Below, piece after piece: positions 18,532 through 27,418 of a stretch of 64,000 nt of DNA (its first letter is position 1; each line of letters begins with the position of its first letter). The translations under genes and the position numbers were made by a program. Source of the stretch: Grimontia indica (lineage in GTDB: Bacteria > Pseudomonadota > Gammaproteobacteria > Enterobacterales > Vibrionaceae); the NCBI RefSeq assembly GCF_000333895.2, contig NZ_ANFM02000030.1, positions 1 to 64,000 on the forward strand. The letters are read 5' to 3'. The notes beneath the pieces are model-generated. The model had not been told where the DNA came from. It saw only the letters and a list, made by a program, of their open reading frames with translations, and made no database searches.

Positions 18532-19326
18532 ATGACAGCGCAGATAGAAAAAGAGCTCAGTAGCAATGGCGTATTACGATTAACCTTGAACAACCCCCAG
18601 CGGCGCAATGCTCTCTCACAGGCTATGATTGGAGCGCTTCACCAAGCCATCACTGACACTTCTATTTCATCCGATGTAAAAGTGGTTGTTCTATCTGGCA
18701 ATGGCCCCGCATTCAGCGCTGGACATGATCTCAAAGAAATCACTGCTGCCCGAAATAATGACGATAAAGGCCGTGCCTTTTTCACCTCTCTCATGAGCCA
18801 ATGTGCCGCGATGATGACTGCCATTGTGAACTGCCCTAAACCTGTGATCGCAGAAATCGACGGTATTGCCACCGCAGCGGGTTGTCAGTTGGTGGCCAGT
18901 TGTGACCTCGCCTATGCCTCTGACACGTCTCGTTTTGCCACACCGGGCGTGAATATTGGTCTTTTCTGTTCTACCCCGATGGTTGCTCTTTCCAGAAACG
19001 TTTCGAGCAAGCATGCCATGGAAATGCTGCTCACCGGGGACATGCTTTCTGCCGCTGATGCAGAGCGAATGGGGCTGATTAATCGCGTCACTGAAAGCGC
19101 TTCTTTAAAAGCACTGACACAGGAAGTGGCGGATAAGATCGCAGCCAAATCCTCTCTGACACTGGCTATCGGAAAAGAAGCGTTTTACCGCCAGCAGGAA
19201 ATGAATCTAAAAGAAGCTTATGCCTACGCCAGCGAAGTCATGGTAAACAATATGCTGACGGAAGACGGCGAAGAAGGGATTAGCGCCTTCGTTGAAAAAC
19301 GTCCTCCTGTCTGGCGAAATCAGTGA
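18532..19326 (+). CDS. Enoyl-CoA hydratase/isomerase family protein (ECHDC3-like)
   Basis: A 264-residue crotonase-fold protein. The oxyanion-hole segments are present (FSAGHDLKEI at 61-70 and GIATAAGCQL at 111-120). Both catalytic glutamates of classical enoyl-CoA hydratase appear to be absent: Gln119 stands where Glu144 (rat numbering) is expected, and the TPGVNIGLFCSTP stretch at 137-149 has Gly in place of Glu164. This pattern fits the ECHDC3-like subgroup, so simple hydratase activity is doubtful. The acyl-CoA synthetase starts 9 bp downstream, so the two form an operon that acts on one CoA pathway. Confidence 0.82.
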   Translation: MTAQIEKELSSNGVLRLTLNNPQRRNALSQAMIGALHQAITDTSISSDVKVVVLSGNGPAFSAGHDLKEITAARNNDDKGRAFFTSLMSQCAAMMTAIVNCPKPVIAEIDGIATAAGCQLVASCDLAYASDTSRFATPGVNIGLFCSTPMVALSRNVSSKHAMEMLLTGDMLSAADAERMGLINRVTESASLKALTQEVADKIAAKSSLTLAIGKEAFYRQQEMNLKEAYAYASEVMVNNMLTEDGEEGISAFVEKRPPVWRNQ

Positions 19327-19335
19327 GGTTCAGCG

Positions 19336-20964
19336 ATGTCGAATCTTTATAACATTGGACTGGACCGTAACCCTGCAAACTACCAACCACTGACGCCCCT
19401 TGGCTTTCTCGAGCGCACAGCATCAAACTATCCAGACTCGCTTGCCATTGTTCATGGCGACCTGAGAATTACATATCAAACCTTCTATGACCGAAGCCGT
19501 CAGTTAGCGTCGCAGCTGGCCAATCTCGGCCTTGGTCGGGGTGACACAGTTTCTGCTATGTTAGCCAACACGCCCGCCATGCTGGAATGCCATTATGGCG
19601 TGCCTATGGCGGGCTCAGTTTTACATTCCATCAATACCCGCTTAGAAGCTGCCACCATTGCTTATCAGCTTGATCATGCGGAAGCCAAGGTACTGATTGT
19701 TGATCAGGAGTTCTTATCGGTCGCCAAGGATGCACTCGAACTGGCAGAGCGTTCGCCAATTGTCATTGTTTACAGTGATCCTGTATGGGTTGAAGAGACT
19801 AAAGAAACACCCAACTCAACCTATCAGGACTACGAAACCTTTATCAGTCAGGGGGACAAATCCTTTCGCTGGTTGATGCCAGAAGATGAATGGGATGCCA
19901 TTTCCATCAACTACACCTCCGGTACAACGGGCAACCCGAAGGGTGTGGTGTGTCATCACCGTGGTGCTTACCTTCTGGCTCTAGGGAATGTGTTCACTGC
20001 GGAGATGCCCAAGTATTCGACGTATCTCTGGACACTTCCGATGTTTCACTGCAATGGCTGGTGCTTCCCATGGACGATGTCAGCTATCTGCGGCACACAC
20101 GTTTGTCTTAGACAGGTTCGCGCAGAGCCAATCTGGCATGCACTAACCGAGCATAAAGTCACTCACCTTTGTGGCGCGCCGATCGTCATGGATATTATTC
20201 TGTCTGACCAAACCCAGCCACTCTCTGACAAAGTGGCGTTTTTCACCGCTGCCGCGCCTCCCCCGGAGAGCACACTCGCGAAGATGCAGCAGGCAGGTTT
20301 TGAAGTCACTCATCTCTATGGTTTGGCAGAAGTGTATGGCCCTGCTGTCGTGAATGAATGGCATGATGAGTGGGATGACCTGCCGATTCAGGATCAAGCC
20401 AAACTCAAAGCACGGCAAGGGGTTCGATATCTACCGCTCGAGGCCTTGGATGTGATGAACCCAGAGACCATGGAGCCCGTCCCTGCAGACGGAAAGACCA
20501 TTGGTGAAGTCATGTTCCGCGGCAATGTGGTGATGAAGGGATATTTCAAGAACCTGACCGCCACTGAGTCTGCATTTGCAGGGGGATGGTTCCACTCCGG
20601 TGACTTAGCGGTGAAATACCCAGATGGCTACATTCAGCTTAAAGACCGCTCCAAAGACATCATTATCTCAGGTGGCGAAAACATCTCATCCATCGAAATT
20701 GAAGATGTTCTCTACAAACATCCTGCCGTTGCAGTTGCTGCTGTGGTTGCCTGCCCTAATGAAAAATGGGGGGAAGTCCCCTTTGCCTTTGTTGAGCTCG
20801 GAGAAGGTAAAGTCGTCTCAGAGCAGGAATTAAAAACATGGTGCAGCAATCACATGGCTGGGTTTAAAGTCCCCAAACACTTTGCCTTTGCCATGATTCC
20901 CCGAACGCCAACAGGGAAAATCCAGAAGTTCCAGTTGCGGGAGCAGGTTAAGCAATCCAAATAG
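19336..20964 (+). CDS. Acyl-CoA synthetase (AMP-forming)
   Basis: A 542-residue adenylate-forming ligase that activates a carboxylate with ATP and CoA. The P-loop-like motif YTSGTTGNPKG spans 193-203. Further core motifs are YGLAEVYGP, GWFHSGDLAVKYPDGYIQLK, and the C-terminal catalytic lysine in TPTGKIQK. Length and motifs fit medium- or long-chain-type acyl-CoA synthetases rather than acetyl-CoA synthetase. It follows the crotonase gene by 9 bp and lies downstream of the TRAP transporter, which may deliver its substrate. Confidence 0.9.
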   Translation: MSNLYNIGLDRNPANYQPLTPLGFLERTASNYPDSLAIVHGDLRITYQTFYDRSRQLASQLANLGLGRGDTVSAMLANTPAMLECHYGVPMAGSVLHSINTRLEAATIAYQLDHAEAKVLIVDQEFLSVAKDALELAERSPIVIVYSDPVWVEETKETPNSTYQDYETFISQGDKSFRWLMPEDEWDAISINYTSGTTGNPKGVVCHHRGAYLLALGNVFTAEMPKYSTYLWTLPMFHCNGWCFPWTMSAICGTHVCLRQVRAEPIWHALTEHKVTHLCGAPIVMDIILSDQTQPLSDKVAFFTAAAPPPESTLAKMQQAGFEVTHLYGLAEVYGPAVVNEWHDEWDDLPIQDQAKLKARQGVRYLPLEALDVMNPETMEPVPADGKTIGEVMFRGNVVMKGYFKNLTATESAFAGGWFHSGDLAVKYPDGYIQLKDRSKDIIISGGENISSIEIEDVLYKHPAVAVAAVVACPNEKWGEVPFAFVELGEGKVVSEQELKTWCSNHMAGFKVPKHFAFAMIPRTPTGKIQKFQLREQVKQSK

Positions 20965-20992
20965 GCTTCATCGCGTGTTTTCTTGTACTGAA

Positions 20993-21016
20993 AAAGCCGC
21001 CAATGCGGCTATTTAC
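20993..21016 (+). terminator. Weak terminator after the acyl-CoA synthetase gene
   Basis: AGCCGC-CAAT-GCGGCT followed by ATTT makes a short hairpin with a poor T tract between two convergent genes. On the minus strand an A-to-T tract (AAAAAG in reverse) is better, so it may mainly serve the TetR gene. Confidence 0.55.
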
Positions 21017-21023
21017 CTCTGTC

Positions 21024-21626
21024 TCACGCTAGTACAGAAAACGCCATCTTCAACACCGCATTCACTTTCTCGACATCTTCTCCACGCGCACGCTGCGCCA
21101 AAGCTGCGGTTAATTGTGCATCGATGTAATCTGCCACAAACTGGTTAGACATGGTTTCAGGTATCTCTCCGCCTTCCCTCGCTCTCTGAGCCCAACCCTC
21201 GATGAAAGCCATAAATTGGTAATGAATTTCAGCTAACGCATTCTGTGTTTTGTCCCCGAGTTTAGTTTGGGTATCCCGCATTTTGACCATCAGGCACCCA
21301 TCAGGTAACTCTTTTCGCTCATTGCAGACGAATTCCACCAATTCCGCCAGCACACCGCTTAGCGAAGTTTGGCTTTCTAACGTGGCAATCAAAGGGGAAA
21401 ATGTTTGCTCAATATAAGCTGCTAGCGCTGCCTCCATTAATCCGTCTTCATTACCAAACTCCCTGTACAGACCGGGTTTGGACACTTCTGCCAGCTTGCA
21501 GATTTCGTTGATGGAAACACCTCGGGTACCTTCTTGCCAGTAGGCCTTCATTGCCACATCCAGAATACGTTCCCGGTTGATGGTCTTGGGTCTTCCCCTG
21601 GCCGCTTTGGTTTTTTCTTGGGTCAT
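21024..21626 (-). CDS. TetR-family transcriptional regulator
   Basis: A 200-residue TetR-type repressor. The N-terminal HTH covers about 18-65 (NRERILDVAMKAYWQEGTRG, INEICKLAEVSKPGLYREFG), preceded by an AT-hook-like AARGRPKT. The C-terminal ligand domain resembles the group found beside oxidoreductases. It is divergent from the NAD-dependent reductase at 21727, with two copies of a palindromic site between the genes, so it probably represses both itself and the reductase. Confidence 0.88.
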   Translation of the reverse strand: MTQEKTKAARGRPKTINRERILDVAMKAYWQEGTRGVSINEICKLAEVSKPGLYREFGNEDGLMEAALAAYIEQTFSPLIATLESQTSLSGVLAELVEFVCNERKELPDGCLMVKMRDTQTKLGDKTQNALAEIHYQFMAFIEGWAQRAREGGEIPETMSNQFVADYIDAQLTAALAQRARGEDVEKVNAVLKMAFSVLA

Positions 21627-21633
21627 ATTTAAG

Positions 21634-21694
21634 TACCAGCTGGTATTTTATTATTGACAGTATGTTCTGATTGGCATTAATGTACCACCTAGTA
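21634..21694. promoter_or_regulatory. Twin operator candidates for the TetR regulator
   Basis: TACCAGCTGGTATTTTA at 21634-21650 and TACCACCTAGTATTTTA at 21683-21699 are near-identical direct copies; the first has a perfect TACCAGCTGGTA palindrome. They are 49 bp apart in the 100-bp divergent intergenic region, one close to each start. Confidence 0.65.
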
Positions 21695-21726
21695 TTTTAA
21701 TAAACAATTCGAAAAGGACATCTACC

Positions 21727-22752
21727 ATGGCGCAAGATACTCGCGGAAAAGTGCTGCTGACCGGCATTTCAGGCTTTATTGGACTCCACTGTGCGAAAGA
21801 AGCACTTGTACAAGGCTTTGAAGTTGTTGGCTCTGTTCGAAGTGAAGCGAAAGAAAATGAAGTTCGCGCAACACTTGAAGCAGCGTCGGTAGATACTGCC
21901 AACCTGAGTTTTGCTCATTTGGACCTGACCTCTGACAATGGCTGGGATGAAGCAGCAGCAGGATGCGATTACATCATGCACATTGCTTCTCCTTTCACGA
22001 TTGCCAACCCTAAAACCGAAGATGAAATGATCATCCCTGCTGTTCAGGGTTCACTTCGCGCCTTGCGCGCAGGTAAAGCTGCTGGCGTTAAACGTGTTGT
22101 TTTGACGAGCTCCATCCTTTCGATGATGGGTACGATGAAGACAGGTACATTCGGCCCTGACAACTGGACGGATACCAACTCAACCGAGATCAGCACTTAC
22201 ACCAAAAGTAAAACGCTGGCGGAGCGTGCAGCGTGGGAATTCATGGAAACTCTTTCAGATGAAAACGCCATGGAGTTGGTTGTGGTCAACCCAGGTGGCG
22301 TATTCGGTCCTCCGCTTGGTAGAAACATCACAGGACAAACGATGACGCTGACCGACCAAATGCTTCGCGGCAAAGTGCCTATGGTGCCGAATATATCCCT
22401 GCCTATGGTCGATGTGCGCGATTTGGCTGTGTTACATGTTAAGGCACTGTCTGAAGCAGGTGCAAAAGGGAAACGACTTATTGCCGCCACTGCCGATCCG
22501 GTAAGCTTTTTGACAATGGCACAAGTGATGAAAGACCAAGGCTACAAAGGTCCAAGCACTCGAAAAGCGCCAAACTTTCTGTTGAAGTTCACTGCATTGT
22601 TTGACCGTGAAGCCAAGGGAATGTTGGGAATGCTGAACATGAATCTCAATGCCAATAACTCAGAAACCCAAGAGATCTTCGGTTGGACACCAAGACCTGC
22701 CGTTGAATCCATTCAAGATACAGCCAAAGCGGTTCATGCACTGCAAAGCTAA
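21727..22752 (+). CDS. NAD(P)-dependent epimerase/reductase (dihydroflavonol reductase-like)
   Basis: A 341-residue extended short-chain dehydrogenase. The nucleotide-binding motif is TGISGFIG near residue 14, and the catalytic pair is in YTKSK at about 158-162 with an upstream serine in LTSS. Family members reduce aldehydes or ketones on cinnamyl or flavonol-like compounds; bacterial members are often called aldehyde reductases. The substrate is unknown. It is divergently paired with the TetR gene and presumably induced when that repressor binds a ligand. Confidence 0.85.
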   Translation: MAQDTRGKVLLTGISGFIGLHCAKEALVQGFEVVGSVRSEAKENEVRATLEAASVDTANLSFAHLDLTSDNGWDEAAAGCDYIMHIASPFTIANPKTEDEMIIPAVQGSLRALRAGKAAGVKRVVLTSSILSMMGTMKTGTFGPDNWTDTNSTEISTYTKSKTLAERAAWEFMETLSDENAMELVVVNPGGVFGPPLGRNITGQTMTLTDQMLRGKVPMVPNISLPMVDVRDLAVLHVKALSEAGAKGKRLIAATADPVSFLTMAQVMKDQGYKGPSTRKAPNFLLKFTALFDREAKGMLGMLNMNLNANNSETQEIFGWTPRPAVESIQDTAKAVHALQS

Positions 22753-22780
22753 TCCTGCTTACCAAGCGCTAACAGCAAAG

Positions 22781-22806
22781 AAAAAGGCCGCGATTGCGGC
22801 CTTTTT
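22781..22806. terminator. Bidirectional terminator between the reductase gene and mmsA
   Basis: AAAAAGGCCGC (22781-22791) pairs with GCGGCCTTTTT (22796-22806) around a GATT loop. T tracts on both strands serve the two convergent genes. Confidence 0.92.
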
Positions 22807-22818
22807 CGTTTATTCCAC

Positions 22819-24330
22819 TCACCCCATGGTCGGCATAGTGAAATGACTATCGTGGGTTTCCAGCCTTACACTGGCTGGCCAGCGAGTGGTGACGGTTTTC
22901 ATTCGGGTATAGAAACGTACGCCATCGTTGCCGTGCACATTCAGAGGCCCAAAGATTGAACGCTTCCAACCGCCGAAGCTGTGGAATGCCATCGGCACTG
23001 GAATTGGTACATTGACACCCACCATTCCTGCTAACACGTCTTCACTGAACTGGCGGGCGGTTTCACCATCGCGGGTAAAAATGGCAGAGCCATTGCCATA
23101 CTCATGGCGGTTAATCAGTTCTAATGCTGTTTGGTAATCAGGCACGCGGACTACAGACAACACAGGGCCAAAGATTTCATCCTGATAAATGGTCATGTCA
23201 GGCGTCACATCATCAAACAGGGTTGGGCCGACAAAGTAGCCATTCTCATGTCCTTCCACCTGACAACCACGCCCATCGACAACCAGCTTCGCGGACTGCT
23301 CAACGCCCGCATCAATGTAGCCGACAATTTTGTCGCGATGTTGTGCCGAAATAACTGGCCCCATGTCGTTTTCAGGGCCGTCTACAATACCCGGGCCTAC
23401 ACGCATTTTGTTGATGCTTTCTGACAGCGAAGCCACCAGCTTATCGGCGGTTTCATCACCCACAGCGACAACAACAGACAGCGCCATACAACGCTCGCCC
23501 GCTGCACCAAAGCCAGCTCCGACTATCGCGCCGCTTGCCATTTCAAGGTCGGCATCAGGCATCAAGATACAGTGATTTTTTGCACCACCGAGTGCCTGAC
23601 AGCGTTTACCATGCGCAGACGCCGTGGAGTAAATGTATTCCGCGATAGGTGTTGAACCAACAAAGCTCACAGCCTGAACACGGGGATCCGTCAGCAGCAC
23701 ATCAACCGCTTCTTTGTCGCCGTTGACCACGTTGAACACGCCGTCCGGCAATCCGGCTTCTTTCAGTAACTCAGCCAGCATCAGACCCAAAGACGGATCC
23801 TTCTCAGAAGGCTTCAGAACAAAGGTGTTACCGGTAGCAAGGGCAATCGGGAACATCCACATTGGCACCATCGCGGGGAAGTTAAACGGGGTGATACCTG
23901 CACACACGCCAAGCGGCTGCATAATAGAATGACTATCAACCCCAGAGCCCACATTCGCCGAGCTCTCCCCTTTTTGTAGATGAGGAATGCCGCAAGCAAA
24001 CTCGACGACTTCCAATCCGCGGGTCAACTCGCCGACGGCATCAGAGTAGACTTTACCGTGTTCGTTGCTGATAAGGCGAGCCAACTTATCCTGATTCGCT
24101 TCAAGCAGCGCTTTGAATTTGAACATCACACGGGCACGGCGTAATGGTGGCGTTTTCTTCCATGCAGGAAAAGCGGCATGCGCGGCAGCCACCGCCGCCT
24201 CTGCTTCTTCTGCTTTGCTCAATACCACCTGACGGGTCTGCTCGCCAGTCGCCGGGTTGAATACTGCGCCAAATCGTTCAGTACTGCTTTGTGCGATTTG
24301 TCCGTTAATAAAGTTATGAACTGTTTCCAT
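22819..24330 (-). CDS. mmsA: (Methyl)malonate-semialdehyde dehydrogenase (IolA/MmsA)
   Basis: A CoA-acylating aldehyde dehydrogenase of 503 residues that converts malonate semialdehyde, the end product of inositol breakdown, to acetyl-CoA. The same enzyme type serves valine catabolism. The catalytic cysteine is in GAAGERCMALSV and the NAD-binding region contains ITPFNFPAMVPMWMFP. The ATG at 24330 is preferred because GGAGACCC sits correctly before it; an ATG five codons upstream at 24345 is the alternative. It is the last gene of the iolC-iolE-mmsA operon, 22 bp after iolE. Confidence 0.92.
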   Translation of the reverse strand: METVHNFINGQIAQSSTERFGAVFNPATGEQTRQVVLSKAEEAEAAVAAAHAAFPAWKKTPPLRRARVMFKFKALLEANQDKLARLISNEHGKVYSDAVGELTRGLEVVEFACGIPHLQKGESSANVGSGVDSHSIMQPLGVCAGITPFNFPAMVPMWMFPIALATGNTFVLKPSEKDPSLGLMLAELLKEAGLPDGVFNVVNGDKEAVDVLLTDPRVQAVSFVGSTPIAEYIYSTASAHGKRCQALGGAKNHCILMPDADLEMASGAIVGAGFGAAGERCMALSVVVAVGDETADKLVASLSESINKMRVGPGIVDGPENDMGPVISAQHRDKIVGYIDAGVEQSAKLVVDGRGCQVEGHENGYFVGPTLFDDVTPDMTIYQDEIFGPVLSVVRVPDYQTALELINRHEYGNGSAIFTRDGETARQFSEDVLAGMVGVNVPIPVPMAFHSFGGWKRSIFGPLNVHGNDGVRFYTRMKTVTTRWPASVRLETHDSHFTMPTMG

Positions 24331-24352
24331 GTCTTGGGTCTCCATGTCTCAA

Positions 24353-25243
24353 TCACATCAATCCGGCATTTCGCGCAAAAGTCGCCAAATTGTTATATCC
24401 GAGTGTTGCGTATGTCAGTGGGTGCGCAATCGAAGGATCTTGCTCTGCTTCTACCACTAACCAACCTGAGTAATCTGCCTGTTTCAGCACATCCATCACC
24501 GCCGCATAGTCAATACAACCATCGCCCGGCACGGTGAACACACCATTTAATACGGCATCTAAAAAGCTGAGCCTGCAGTTTTTGGCATCGTCCAGAACTG
24601 ATTGGCGAATGTCTTTGCAATGCACGTGATTAATTCTGTCGGTGTGACGCTTGGCAACAGCAATCGGATCGCCACCAGCAAAATGCAGATGACCGGTATC
24701 CAGCAGCAAGCCGACTTCCGGGCCTGTTTCCGCCATCAGACGGTCCACATCCGCTTCGCTTTCAATCACGGTGCCCATATGGTGGTGATAAGCGATCTGT
24801 ACCCCGTGGGATTGGGTGTACTTCGCCAGTTCCGTCAATTTTTGTCCGTATTCCCGCCAGCGATGTTCAGGAAACGCCGGACGCCTTTCGACAGGCATGT
24901 TTTGATTTCCGTGAACACAACCTGTCACTTCCGCAAACACCATGACCTTCGCACCGAGTGTTTTCAGCAGATTCAGGTGCGATTGCATCGCTTCTATTTC
25001 CTGCTCAACACTTCTGCTCAGCAGTTCACCGGAATACCAGCCAGATACCAGCTTCAGGTCGTGCTTTGCCAAAATCGGGCCCAACACATCAGGTTTACGC
25101 GGAAATTTGTTTCCCAACTCAAACCCTGTAAAACCGGCCAGTCTGCCTTCAGAAAGGCATACCTCTAACGGCGTTTCAGCGCCCAGAGAGGGCAAATCAT
25201 CATTCGTCCACGTCAGTGGGTTAATCCCTAATTCAACAGCCAT
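24353..25243 (-). CDS. iolE: myo-Inosose-2 dehydratase
   Basis: A 296-residue TIM-barrel enzyme of the AP endonuclease/xylose isomerase superfamily that dehydrates scyllo-inosose to the diketone THcHDO. Metal-binding motifs are AYHHHMGT, LLLDTGHLHFAGGDP and HVHCKDIR. The start at 25243 follows GGAGACGATC; a longer frame to 25282 would overlap iolC and is not needed. The spacing to iolC is 10 bp. Confidence 0.94.
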   Translation of the reverse strand: MAVELGINPLTWTNDDLPSLGAETPLEVCLSEGRLAGFTGFELGNKFPRKPDVLGPILAKHDLKLVSGWYSGELLSRSVEQEIEAMQSHLNLLKTLGAKVMVFAEVTGCVHGNQNMPVERRPAFPEHRWREYGQKLTELAKYTQSHGVQIAYHHHMGTVIESEADVDRLMAETGPEVGLLLDTGHLHFAGGDPIAVAKRHTDRINHVHCKDIRQSVLDDAKNCRLSFLDAVLNGVFTVPGDGCIDYAAVMDVLKQADYSGWLVVEAEQDPSIAHPLTYATLGYNNLATFARNAGLM

Positions 25244-25253
25244 GATCGTCTCC

Positions 25254-27197
25254 TTACTCTCCGCGTTGACGCCAGGTTTCAATCAACCCGAGATAATTCG
25301 CCTTCACGGCAGCAACCAACCCTTGGTTATCCAACTCACCGCGCATCCACTGACGGCTTGGCTCACCAAAGATGGTGCGGCCGACAGCAAAACCCCTAAC
25401 GGTTTTCGAAACTGACGAAGCAGCAAAACCCGCTTTCAGCTCATCGGCTGGTGCATCCAATCCCAACAGCACCACGCCACGACAATGCGTATCGCGTTGT
25501 TCAATCAGTTCATCTACCGCCTGCCAGCCTTGCTTGGTCAGTGGAGGCAATTTCCACCAATCTGGTTTGATGCCCAAATTGTAAAAACGGGTCATCGCGC
25601 GCAAGTAAAGAAAATCTGCTTCTTTCGCGGAGCTCACCTCGATATCTTTCGGCAAAATCACTTCCACCAACAACTCGTTCCCCGTCGCGCAACAGGCTTC
25701 ATAGACTTCACGAAGCATGTTTTCCTGCTCCAATTGCAACCCCCGGGTATCGTCGGGGTGATAGAAAACAAGGCATTTAACGACCTGTTCTTTTGGCCAG
25801 CTCGCGAGTTGAGTACCAATGTTGCCGTGTTCAAGCCGCAATGGACGCGAGCCCGGCAGCTCGATAGGTCGACCTACCCACCAGCGCTCACTGACATGAT
25901 TGCCAAACCCTGTTGCAGCGTTCAGCACTTCCATACCAAAGGTAGAGTCGCACAGAATCCCCGCTTTTCCTTTCAGGCCAGATTCCTGCGCCACTTCCTG
26001 AGCCGCTTGCCAGATGAGTTTTTTGAGATAAGGGATATGCGCGACGTCTATCCCTGCTTCCTGAGCCATTTCGACAAACTGGGAGCGATGGTCGAAAGCC
26101 AGCACACACAAGTCGCTCCAGGCCAGCTCGCGGGTGGTCACTCGGTGAAGGTGGTTCAGCACCCCATCCCTGTCTGGACGTGGGATTTCGTGCTCATGCT
26201 GAAGGTAGTAATCCAATTCTTCTTTGGTAGGCATGGCAGGAGAACAGCCGTGACGGGAAACCACCAGCGCGCCACAGGCGTTCGCATAGCGGCAACATTG
26301 CTCCCATGATTCATCATTCAGGTAGCCGCGAAGCAATCCCGACATAAAGGCATCACCCGCGCCGAGTACATTTAGCACTTCCACGCGCACGCCTTTCACC
26401 GTGATGCCGTCATCCAGAACGCTGCCAATTTCATCAGTGAATACGCTGCACCCCAGTGGCCCGCGTTTACACACCAAGGTCGCATCCGTAAAGGTACGGA
26501 CAGATTTCAGCGCCTCCACGGAATCTTCCGAGCCACCAGCAATGTGGAACTCTTCTTCTGTGCCGACAATCAGGTCAAACAGGCCCAGCACTTCCTGAAG
26601 CTGGCGGGTGACTTCATCTGATTCGATGTAGCGGGTTTCACCGTCTCCCAGCGAGGTCAGGCCCCAAAGTACCGGGCGGTAATCCACATCCAAGGCTGTG
26701 CGAACGCCATGTTTGCGTGCGTAATTCAGTGCAGTGATGACCGCTTCACGGGAGCTTGGATTAGAAAGATGGGTGCCCGTAATAGCCAAGCATTTGGCCG
26801 AAGCAATGTATTCTTCATTAATGTCTTCTGGGGTGATGGCTTTGTCGGCACAATTGTCGCGGTAGAAAATCAGCGGGAAGGTATCTTCATCTTTGATACC
26901 AAGCAGCACCAGTGCCGTCAGCCTTTCTTTATCGATGATGATATTGCTGGTATCGACGCCGACACGTTCCAACTCTTCCGTCACAAATCGGCCCATGTGC
27001 TCGTCACCAACACGTGCCAACATGCCGGATTTCAGCCCCTGCCTTGCGGTACCGTGAGCAACGTTGCCCGACGAGCCACCCAAATATTTGGCAAAGGTTC
27101 GCATGTCTTCTAGGCGCGAACCGACCTGCTCCCCATACAAATCAACGGCGACTCGCCCAAGGCAAATCACGTCCAATGTTTTTTCTACCGTCGTCAT
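25254..27197 (-). CDS. iolC: Bifunctional 5-dehydro-2-deoxygluconokinase with DUF2090 aldolase-like domain
   Basis: A 647-residue fusion. Residues about 1-325 form a PfkB-type kinase (GGSSGNVAHGTARQGLKSG near 40-58 and LGAGDAFMSGLLRGY near 270) that phosphorylates 5-dehydro-2-deoxygluconate. Residues about 335-640 form a DUF2090 domain (LCVLAFDHRSQFVEMAQEAG), which resembles class I aldolases and is thought to supply or assist the IolJ aldolase step. The same fusion is common in proteobacterial inositol loci. It is the first gene of the operon, with two operator-like palindromes before it. Confidence 0.92.
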   Translation of the reverse strand: MTTVEKTLDVICLGRVAVDLYGEQVGSRLEDMRTFAKYLGGSSGNVAHGTARQGLKSGMLARVGDEHMGRFVTEELERVGVDTSNIIIDKERLTALVLLGIKDEDTFPLIFYRDNCADKAITPEDINEEYIASAKCLAITGTHLSNPSSREAVITALNYARKHGVRTALDVDYRPVLWGLTSLGDGETRYIESDEVTRQLQEVLGLFDLIVGTEEEFHIAGGSEDSVEALKSVRTFTDATLVCKRGPLGCSVFTDEIGSVLDDGITVKGVRVEVLNVLGAGDAFMSGLLRGYLNDESWEQCCRYANACGALVVSRHGCSPAMPTKEELDYYLQHEHEIPRPDRDGVLNHLHRVTTRELAWSDLCVLAFDHRSQFVEMAQEAGIDVAHIPYLKKLIWQAAQEVAQESGLKGKAGILCDSTFGMEVLNAATGFGNHVSERWWVGRPIELPGSRPLRLEHGNIGTQLASWPKEQVVKCLVFYHPDDTRGLQLEQENMLREVYEACCATGNELLVEVILPKDIEVSSAKEADFLYLRAMTRFYNLGIKPDWWKLPPLTKQGWQAVDELIEQRDTHCRGVVLLGLDAPADELKAGFAASSVSKTVRGFAVGRTIFGEPSRQWMRGELDNQGLVAAVKANYLGLIETWRQRGE

Positions 27198-27272
27198 TCC
27201 CGACTCCTGTCAGATTTCCCATCCTGTTCAGTGTGGCTGAACCTGAAAAATACACTTCATCTAACCGCATTA

Positions 27273-27288
27273 TGAAATGTACGTTTCA
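27273..27288. promoter_or_regulatory. IolR-like operator 1
   Basis: TGAAATGTACGTTTCA is a TGAAA-N6-TTTCA palindrome about 75 bp before the iolC start. The half-sites and spacing recur at 27326 and 40753. They resemble the GGAA-N6-TTCC motif described for the RpiR-type IolR of Sinorhizobium. Confidence 0.7.
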
Positions 27289-27325
27289 TTTTATACTAAG
27301 ATCGAAACGGTAAGATCGCAACCAA

Positions 27326-27341
27326 TGAAACAAACATTTCA
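27326..27341. promoter_or_regulatory. IolR-like operator 2
   Basis: TGAAACAAACATTTCA, the second TGAAA-N6-TTTCA palindrome upstream of iolC, is 53 bp from the first. That is close to five helical turns, so two bound dimers could cooperate. Confidence 0.7.
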
Positions 27342-27381
27342 TGTACTATCTCACTGGTTGGATCATCCTTAAGATCACCAC

Positions 27382-27396
27382 TAGACGACTGGTCTA
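27382..27396. promoter_or_regulatory. TetR operator before its own gene
   Basis: TAGACGACTGGTCTA lies 22 bp before the start of the TetR gene and recurs exactly at 28081-28095 before the reductase gene. The TAGAC / GTCTA arms resemble the NemR box of E. coli, with one base less between them. Confidence 0.75.
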
Positions 27397-27418
27397 ATTT
27401 CAGATAATCTGCTTCACC

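Noticed and set aside
22819-24345. mmsA as part of a valine catabolic cluster
   Set aside because: It is directly behind iolC and iolE on the same strand, with no other valine pathway gene near, so the inositol role is preferred.
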